Source of the DNA: Streptomyces iranensis
GTDB taxonomy: Bacteria > Actinomycetota > Actinomycetes > Streptomycetales > Streptomycetaceae
Direction of reading: 5' to 3'
Assembly (NCBI RefSeq): GCF_017874715.1
Contig: NZ_JAGGLR010000048.1
Coordinates: 1 to 37,677 of the forward strand
DNA length: 37,677 bases
Below are positions 33,131 through 37,677 of the stretch, one piece after another. Position 1 is the first letter of the stretch; each line of letters starts with the position of its first letter. Below the pieces are notes generated by a model that saw only the letters and a program-made list of their open reading frames with translations, did no database searches and was not told where the DNA came from. The translations under genes were made by a program, and so were the position numbers.

Positions 33131-33790
33131 TCAGGTGGTGACGGGATCTCCCACGGCTCCGCCGGTGGCCGTGCGTACCGCTCGTGCGATCCGGGCAGGC
33201 GCGTCGGCGAAGTCCCGGGGATCGGTGCCCTCCAGGATGGCGGCGCCGATGTGCTCGTTGAGGACCCGCAGCGCGGCCGAGGCCGCAGCGGCGTGCAGGC
33301 GTACGTCGAGGTTTTCGGCCGGAAGTCCGAGTCGCTCCGCGATGATCTCGGCCATCTCGCGCTCTACTTGGTCGCATGCCATCAGCCAGGCCGTACGGAT
33401 GGCCGGCTCCGTGTCGGCCAGCCGGATCATCTTGATCGCGAGCTCGGTGTCCATCCGCTCCACGTCACTGGCCTCACGACCGAACTTGCTGCTCTCCGCG
33501 GCGAAGTGCACTTCCAGCGAGAGCTGCGGAGGCCAGCTGCGCAGCGTGGACATCTCCCACTCCACGCCCCGCATCACGATGGGCTCGGCGCAGCTCTCCT
33601 TGCTGCGGAAGTGGCGCCAGATGGTGCGCGTCGACAGGCCCACGGCCTCGGCGATCTGGTCTCCGCTGGTCGCGTCGACGCCCTGCGCCCAGAAGAGCCG
33701 GGACGCTTCCCGTGAGACATCCAGACGTAGGCGGTGGCGCCGCTGATCACTCATGCCGCCACGTCCCTTGGTCGGTGCCGTACCGGCCAT
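33131..33790 (-). CDS. TetR/AcrR family transcriptional regulator
   Basis: A 219-residue regulator from ATG 33790, with AAGGAG about 7 bases upstream; an ATG at 33754 is a weaker alternative and the frame to 33832 would overlap the operator. The helix-turn-helix is DVSREASRLFWAQGVDATSG, then DQIAEAVGLSTRTIWRHFRS, about residues 24-64. The C-terminal domain includes WLMACDQVEREMAEIIAERL and HAAAASAALRVLNEHIGAAI, common in Streptomyces TetR proteins of the DNA-damage/stress and efflux type; ligand unknown. A GGCGTCACTAAATGC motif stands just upstream (33829-33843), also found near 24287 and, in part, at 32401. Autorepression and control of the secreted protein are likely. Confidence 0.9.
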   Translation of the reverse strand: MAGTAPTKGRGGMSDQRRHRLRLDVSREASRLFWAQGVDATSGDQIAEAVGLSTRTIWRHFRSKESCAEPIVMRGVEWEMSTLRSWPPQLSLEVHFAAESSKFGREASDVERMDTELAIKMIRLADTEPAIRTAWLMACDQVEREMAEIIAERLGLPAENLDVRLHAAAASAALRVLNEHIGAAILEGTDPRDFADAPARIARAVRTATGGAVGDPVTT

Positions 33791-33810
33791 CCCTTTGCTC
33801 CTTGCTCCCG

Positions 33811-33843
33811 ACTGCAAGTGAAAGGATGGCATTTAGTGACGCC
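33811..33843. promoter_or_regulatory. Operator-like site upstream of TetR
   Basis: On the minus strand the site begins GGCGTCACTAAATGC and continues CATCCTTTCACTT. It ends 20 bases before the TetR start, so it overlaps the expected promoter. It is nearly the same as 24266-24301 over 28 bases. Only one half is a good match to the palindrome at 32401-32427. Confidence 0.55.
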
Positions 33844-34160
33844 GCTGACCAGTCAGTGAATACGACGGAGCTGGTCCTCGCGACGGGTCTTGCTCGACGG
33901 CTCCGGTGTCCATGGCAAGGGGCGGGGTCCACACCACGGGGGCCGCGAAGCTGCGGGCCGGCCTGCCGTCCGACCGGCCCGTCGCCGGGAAGCCCGCGGG
34001 TGGGTAGTACGGGGCCGACCACGACGTGGGCGTCACCTGGCCCCGGGGCGCTCTCCCTCGTCGGCATGGCCGTACGGACGACCAAGGCCCCCGGGGCGCT
34101 CCCTCTCGTCGGCCGTCCTGACGACCGAGAGCGAACCCTAGACGGATGAGTCCGATGTAT
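33844..34160. other. Gene-free region with a 25-bp imperfect direct repeat
   Basis: No supported gene. Two copies of CCCCGGGGCGCT-type sequence occur at 34041-34065 and 34089-34113, differing only by a small rearrangement of CTCTCCCTCG versus CTCCCTCTCG. The rest looks like decayed sequence between the TetR operator and the insertion-sequence relic. Confidence 0.45.
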
Positions 34161-34454
34161 TCAGTGATCGAATGCGGCCAGCGACCGCGGGCTCGGGGCG
34201 CCGGTCTTGTGGTTGCGTCAGATAGCGGCGGCCATGGCGAGGATGCGCTGGGCGAACGAGGGCCGCAGCAGTTCGGCCCCACGCATGACCAGGTCATTCT
34301 CGAACTCCTTGGAGGCGAAGTCCTTGTCCGCGATGATCAGCAGTCCGGGCCGATCGGCGACCAGGTCTTCATCGACGTCGAGCATGGCCCGGAGCACTTC
34401 GCGTTCGTCGAGTTTCGGGTTCGCCGGCGTCCACAGGATCGCTCCCGAGCCCAC
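34161..34454 (-). pseudogene. IS982-type transposase C-terminal relic
   Basis: The minus-strand frame reads ILWTPANPKLDEREVLRAML, then RPGLLIIADKDFASKEFEND and RGAELLRPS, typical of the C-terminal half of IS982 family transposases. It then jumps to FAQRILAMAAAI, so about 35 residues including the ESVNDTLKGQ region are deleted. A stop at 34215-34217 replaces the Trp expected after AMAAAI, and the natural tail HKTGAP...FDH follows to a second stop at 34161. Doubly inactivated. The N-terminal half is missing or unrecognisable beyond 34454. Confidence 0.65.
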
Positions 34455-34728
34455 GGAAGCTGACGTCGAGGTCGTCGACGTCCTGTCTGACGACGTCGAC
34501 CCAGAGGAACGCCGCGCTCTGGTCGAGCGAGAGCAGCAGGACTACTCGGCACCTGGGTCGTGCTGAACATCAAGCCCCGCGGCGGCCAGGCCGCATACGT
34601 ATCGGGGCTGCACCAGCAGCTGTCAGACATCGTCAACGGCTTCCCGCCCGTACTCCCGGCTCGGGGTGAGCACCACCTCTTCCCCCAGGGACTTCCATCC
34701 CCAAGCAATCACCCATGCTGGGCGCGCA
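34455..34728. other. Gene-free region beside the IS982 relic
   Basis: Open frames on both strands lack ribosome sites and recognisable sequence. It may contain further insertion-sequence debris, but I cannot support any specific call. Confidence 0.35.
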
Positions 34729-34772
34729 CACGGCAGGGGTTCGACGACGGCCGTCGTCGAACCCCTGCCGTG
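34729..34772. terminator. Perfect 44-bp palindrome upstream of the exporter operon
   Basis: Two perfect 22-base arms with no spacer; the left arm starts CACGGCAGGGGTTCGACG and the right arm ends CGAACCCCTGCCGTG. It could act as a strong terminator isolating the operon from upstream transcription, or as an operator. It resembles the hairpin after the last gene of the operon (37451-37488), sharing CAGGGG, TCGACG. Confidence 0.65.
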
Positions 34773-34921
34773 CGCGCGCGGGCGGTCGGCAATTCCGGTC
34801 GCGCGGTGGCGCCGATGGGATATGCTGCCCGGGATTTTGCGCGGCAGGTTCTCTGCCGCCCCGCTCGGCGCGCTCGGCGTCGACACGCACCGCGTGCCCT
34901 GCCCGGAAGGAGGCGAGAGAC

Positions 34922-34996
34922 ATGGACCGTGCTGAATGCGTTGCGGCCATAGTTGCCTCCGGCCGTGTGCCCTCCCTCCTCTGCGGCGCGCGGTAA
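34922..34996 (+). CDS. 24-residue leader peptide upstream of the exporter/FBP operon
   Basis: A short ORF with an ideal ribosome site: AAGGAGG at 34907-34913, 8 bases before ATG 34922, better than that of the exporter gene itself. It encodes MDRAECVAAIV, then ASGRVPSLLCGAR and a TAA stop. It ends 351 bases before the exporter start; two hairpins (35024-35044, 35102-35124) lie between. A possible -10 (TATGCT, 34821-34826) about 95 bases upstream would give a leader transcript. Such an arrangement is known for ribosome-mediated attenuation of antibiotic-response genes: a stalled ribosome on the leader changes folding downstream. The peptide is too short to be recognised by family; its role as a sensor is inferred. 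Confidence 0.6.
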   Translation: MDRAECVAAIVASGRVPSLLCGAR

Positions 34997-35023
34997 CTCT
35001 TCCCCCTTCTTATTTCTTGTCTT

Positions 35024-35044
35024 CGGCATCTTCCTGAGATGCCG
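35024..35044 (+). promoter_or_regulatory. Hairpin downstream of the leader ORF
   Basis: Arms CGGCATCT and AGATGCCG around TCCTG, 28 bases after the leader stop and following a pyrimidine-rich tract. It is placed to act as a pause or anti-terminator element in an attenuator. Confidence 0.5.
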
Positions 35045-35101
35045 CGTCACGAGATGTCCTGGCCTGCGCGGTTCGTCGCCGCGTGGGCCGCGGGGGCGCG
35101 T

Positions 35102-35124
35102 GCCCGAAGACGGGCCCTTCTCTT
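35102..35124 (+). terminator. Terminator-like hairpin in the leader region
   Basis: Arms GCCCG and CGGGC around AAGA, followed by CCTTCTCTT. This is one of the few sites here resembling an intrinsic terminator with a pyrimidine tail, and it lies between the leader ORF and the exporter gene, as expected for transcription attenuation. Confidence 0.45.
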
Positions 35125-35347
35125 GCTGGTCACCGTGATCTCGGCACTCTCCGCCTCACGACCGGCAAGAGCGCCGGCGTGAGTGACACGCAGCTGGTGA
35201 GGCAGGCCCCGGGTGCTGTCCGCGGTTCCCGCTGCCCCACCGCCATGCCGTGTCCCCGTGCTGCGTACACCGGCCCGTCGTCACCACTGCGACCGTCCCT
35301 GGCCGGCTGTCTCGACAGCACTTCGACACGAAACGTGCGTGATCGCC

Positions 35348-36895
35348 ATGAGCAAGAAACGTCCCGGAGGGGAATCCCTCCCGTCCGCCCCTTCCACGGC
35401 CACCGACCGTTCCCCGGACCGCGAGGTTCCCGCCGCGACTCCGGCACCGGCACCGGATCCGAAGCGCTGGTGGGCGCTGGCCGTCATCGCCCTCGCCCAG
35501 CTGATGGTGATCCTTGACGGCACCATCGTGAACATCGCGCTGCCCTCCGCCCAGCGTGCCCTCGGCATGTCGGACACCGACCGGCAGTGGGTGATCACCG
35601 CCTACACGCTGGCCTTCGGCGGGCTGCTGCTGCTCGGCGGCCGGATCGCCGATCTGGTGGGCCGCAAGCGCACCTTCGTCATCGGCCTGGCCGGGTTCGC
35701 CGCGGCCTCCGCGCTGGGCGGCGCGGCGGCCGGACCCGGGATGCTGTTCGCGGCGCGGGCCCTGCAAGGTGCGTTCGCGGCGGTCCTGGCGCCCTCGGCC
35801 CTGTCGCTGCTGACGACGACGTTCACCGACCCCAAGGAGCGGGCCAGGGCGTTCGGGGTCTACGGTGCGCTGGCCGGCGGCGGCAGCGCGGTCGGGCTGA
35901 TCGTGGGCGGTCTGCTGACCGAGTACCTGAACTGGCGCTGGTCCCTGTACGTCAACGTGCCCATCGCGCTGGCCGCCCTGCTCGGCGCACCGGCCTTCCT
36001 GCGCGACCGCTCCGGCCGCCGGGGCGGGCACCTGGACGTGCCGGGCGCGCTGCTGGGCTGCGGCGGGCTCGTCGCCCTCGTGTACGGCTTCAGCGAGGCC
36101 GAACCTCGCGGCTGGACCAGCCCGTCGGTGCTCACGCTGCTCGTGGCCGGCGTGATCTTGCTCGCCGCCTTCGTGTGGTGGCAGAGCCGCGCGGCGAGCC
36201 CGCTGCTGCCGCTGCGCATCGTCAAGGACCGTGTCCGGGCCGGATCGCTCGCGACGATGGGCTTGGCCACCATCGGCATGTTCGGCGTCTTCCTGTTCCT
36301 GACGTACTACCTGCAGGTCGTCCTCGGCTACCCGCCGGTGCGGACGGGCCTGGCCTTCGTGCCGATTTCGGCCGGTATCGTCATCGGCGCGACCCAGATC
36401 GCGGCCCGCCTGCTGCCACACACGGCGCCGCGCACCTTGATGTCGTCCGGCATGGTGCTGGCCGCCGCCGGCATGGTGCTGCTCAGCCGCCTGACCGTGC
36501 ATGCGCAGTACGTCCCGCACGTGCTGCCCGCCCTGCTGCTGCTCGGTCTGGGCATGGGCCTGACCTTCATGCCGGTCTACGCGACGGCCACCGCCGGGGT
36601 GCCCGCGCAGGACGCCGGTGTGGCCTCGGCTGTCCTCAACACCGTTCAGCAGATGGGCGCTTCGCTGGGCACCGTACTGCTCAACACCATCGCCACCGGC
36701 GCCACCAGCCGTTACGTCCACTCGCATTTGCACGATCCGGCCCGCGGCGGTGCGACCCTCAACGAAGGCATGGTGCACGGCTTCTCCGTCGCCTACTGGT
36801 GCTCGGCGGGCGTCCTGCTGCTCGCCGCCCTGGTAGCGGGCCTCACCGTACGGCACAAGACGCCGAAGCACGCCGGAAACGACGCACCGGCCTAG
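35348..36895 (+). CDS. MFS drug exporter, DHA2 (14-TM) type
   Basis: A 515-residue membrane protein. I choose ATG 35348; the frame is open from 35213 but the earlier part looks noncoding. After a soluble Pro-rich N-terminus, about 14 hydrophobic segments follow. TM1 has LMVILDGTIVNIALPSAQ (motif D1), the TM2-3 loop has GGRIADLVGRKRTF (motif A), and SLYVNVPIALAALL is a DHA2 hallmark. VFLFLTYYLQVVLGYPPVRT and GLGMGLTFMPVYATATAGVP continue the family pattern. It exports drugs by proton antiport. It has no strong ribosome site of its own. The FBP gene follows after 53 bases, so the two form an operon behind the leader ORF at 34922. This is consistent with resistance to a ribosome-targeting compound, which is inference. 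Confidence 0.93.
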   Translation: MSKKRPGGESLPSAPSTATDRSPDREVPAATPAPAPDPKRWWALAVIALAQLMVILDGTIVNIALPSAQRALGMSDTDRQWVITAYTLAFGGLLLLGGRIADLVGRKRTFVIGLAGFAAASALGGAAAGPGMLFAARALQGAFAAVLAPSALSLLTTTFTDPKERARAFGVYGALAGGGSAVGLIVGGLLTEYLNWRWSLYVNVPIALAALLGAPAFLRDRSGRRGGHLDVPGALLGCGGLVALVYGFSEAEPRGWTSPSVLTLLVAGVILLAAFVWWQSRAASPLLPLRIVKDRVRAGSLATMGLATIGMFGVFLFLTYYLQVVLGYPPVRTGLAFVPISAGIVIGATQIAARLLPHTAPRTLMSSGMVLAAAGMVLLSRLTVHAQYVPHVLPALLLLGLGMGLTFMPVYATATAGVPAQDAGVASAVLNTVQQMGASLGTVLLNTIATGATSRYVHSHLHDPARGGATLNEGMVHGFSVAYWCSAGVLLLAALVAGLTVRHKTPKHAGNDAPA

Positions 36896-36948
36896 CGAGC
36901 CGGGGTCGTGTCCCGCCACCGTCCACCTCACCCCTCGAAGGGCCCTCT

Positions 36949-37446
36949 ATGAAACCCCTGACCGAGCACGACATCCGTACCTCGTTCGTCAACTGCTCGA
37001 AGGGCGAGGCCAAACGCCTCCCCCTGCCCAAGAACCTGGCGGACCTCGACCACTGGGACGACCTGGACTTCCTGGGTTGGTTCGATCTGTCCGCGCCCGA
37101 TCGCAGGTATCTCGTCGTCGAACGCGCCGATGAACTCGTCGGCCTGTCCCTGCGCTCCGCTTCCGGCAACCGCGGCTTCCTGCGCCGCAGCCTGTGCTCG
37201 CTGTGCCTGACCACGCATCCCGGCACCGGCGTCTCCCTCATGGCCGCCCCCAAGGCAGGCCCGGCCGGCCGCGAAGGCAACTCGGTGGGCCTCTACATCT
37301 GCGCCGACCTGGACTGCTCGTTGTACGTACGGGGCAGGAAGAAGGCGGCACCGGGCGGGCGCATGGAGGAGTACCTCACTGTCGAGCAGCAGATCGAGCG
37401 CCTGCGCGGCAACCTCGACGCGTTCGTGGAGCGGGTCTTCCACTGA
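36949..37446 (+). CDS. FBP-domain (FusB/EF-G-binding-like) zinc protein
   Basis: A 165-residue protein from ATG 36949, with GAAGGG upstream. The N-terminal helical part (LTEHDIRTSFVNCSKGEAKR, then LPLPKNLADLDHWDDLDFLG) and the C-terminal treble-clef zinc finger match FBP-domain proteins: Cys83, Cys86 (LCSLC), Cys118 and Cys123 (ICADLDC), ending with VEQQIERLRGNLDAFVERVF. The staphylococcal member FusB binds elongation factor G and frees it from fusidic-acid-stalled ribosomes; actinobacterial members are less studied. It is the second gene of the operon with the DHA2 exporter and is followed by a strong terminator. The combination suggests protection plus export against a translation inhibitor; this is not demonstrated. 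Confidence 0.9.
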   Translation: MKPLTEHDIRTSFVNCSKGEAKRLPLPKNLADLDHWDDLDFLGWFDLSAPDRRYLVVERADELVGLSLRSASGNRGFLRRSLCSLCLTTHPGTGVSLMAAPKAGPAGREGNSVGLYICADLDCSLYVRGRKKAAPGGRMEEYLTVEQQIERLRGNLDAFVERVFH

Positions 37447-37450
37447 GACC

Positions 37451-37488
37451 GACAGGGGCTCGACGGGCATCGTCGTCGAGCCCCTGTC
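37451..37488 (+). terminator. Terminator hairpin after the exporter/FBP operon
   Basis: Perfect 15-base arms GACAGGGGCTCGACG and CGTCGAGCCCCTGTC around GGCATCGT, starting 5 bases after the FBP stop. The tail is CACTCTTT, giving a pyrimidine stretch. Confidence 0.85.
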
Positions 37489-37602
37489 CACTCTTTGAAC
37501 CGCCGTCTCCTCGCGGCTCCTCCGGTCTTACGTGCCGGACCTCAGAGGGCGTTTGAAGTAGGCAGATTGCCCTTGATGCCCTAGGGGGTGTCTCTTCGAT
37601 CA

Positions 37603-37677
37603 GTGACTCGTTGTTCTGGTCATGCTCAGCAGGGGGATTTCACGGAGGCCGAGTGGGCGGTGCTCGAACCACTGTTG
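37603..37677 (+). mobile_element. IS5-type insertion sequence, start of transposase (cut by window edge)
   Basis: From GTG 37603 the frame runs to the window end and reads FTEAEWAVLEPLL, the typical N-terminus of IS5-family transposases (compare LTDEQWERLEPLLP-type starts). Only 25 codons are visible. GGGGGTGTCTCTTCGATCA just upstream (about 37585-37602) may be the terminal inverted repeat, but the other end is not in the window, so the boundary is a guess. Confidence 0.55.

Noticed and set aside
35156..36931. 591-codon minus-strand frame
   Set aside because: Antisense to the DHA2 exporter; composition is Arg/Gly/Gln-rich without domain pattern.
35587..37446. Apparent 619-residue fusion ending in the FBP protein
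   Set aside because: The first part is only the +1 shadow of the exporter gene; the FBP gene has its own ATG and ribosome site at 36949.
1..37677. tRNA or rRNA genes
   Set aside because: I saw no cloverleaf with a T-loop GTTCGAATC-type core and CCA-proximal stem, and no rRNA-like stretch; a covariance-model scan would be needed to exclude short ncRNAs.

Overview
The window is very GC-rich, has actinobacterial-style Shine-Dalgarno sites and GTG starts, and carries gene families typical of Streptomyces: a giant lonely-Cys type protein, type VII secretion accessory proteins, a GPP34 protein, MmyB and TetR regulators and an FBP-domain protein. It looks like accessory chromosome of a Streptomyces or close relative. 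Everything here comes from reading the sequence; no database search was run, so family names are recognition calls.

Layout. (1) 1-10.5 kb: a probable type VII secretion (T7SS) effector locus. A giant protein, cut off at the left edge, ends in a YopT-like Cys-His-Asp domain and a CaaX-like tail. It is followed by a small ORF and a T7SS-associated SseB-like protein, then, convergently, by a membrane-anchored ricin-type lectin. (2) 10.6-15.4 kb: a putative lipoprotein sulfatase, decayed glycosyltransferase and transglycosylase remnants, a T7SS-type accessory protein and an ECF sigma factor. (3) 15.4-17.7 kb: a decayed zone with tandem repeats, a PqqD/RRE-like small protein, an O-methyltransferase relic and a methyltransferase broken by two single-base frameshifts. 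(4) 17.7-24.3 kb: two divergent regulator/enzyme pairs with clear palindromic operators (BBE-type oxidoreductase with TetR; SDR with MmyB-type XRE), then an intact S9 peptidase and the C-terminal relic of a second one, each next to a palindrome. (5) 24.4-31.9 kb: GPP34 protein, ISAzo13 relic, EamA exporter, acyl-CoA ligase with a TetR regulator, a decayed zinc-finger serine recombinase and a quinone oxidoreductase. (6) 32.4-34.2 kb: a small secreted two-cysteine protein and a TetR regulator sharing an operator type, then an IS982 relic. (7) 34.7-37.5 kb: a 24-codon leader ORF with an excellent ribosome site, terminator-like hairpins, a DHA2 drug exporter and an FBP/FusB-type zinc protein, bracketed by two related palindromes. 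The right edge enters an IS5-type insertion sequence.

Most promising leads: (a) the C-terminal CRCCVM of the giant protein, with the same cysteine layout as the prenylated and acylated tail of Salmonella SifA, next to a domain with YopT-like triad spacing; (b) the leader peptide/attenuator arrangement ahead of the exporter and FusB-like gene, which suggests ribosome-sensing control of a resistance operon; (c) a set of related operators scattered over 10 kb that may define a small TetR regulon including a secreted peptide and one intact plus one decayed S9 peptidase.
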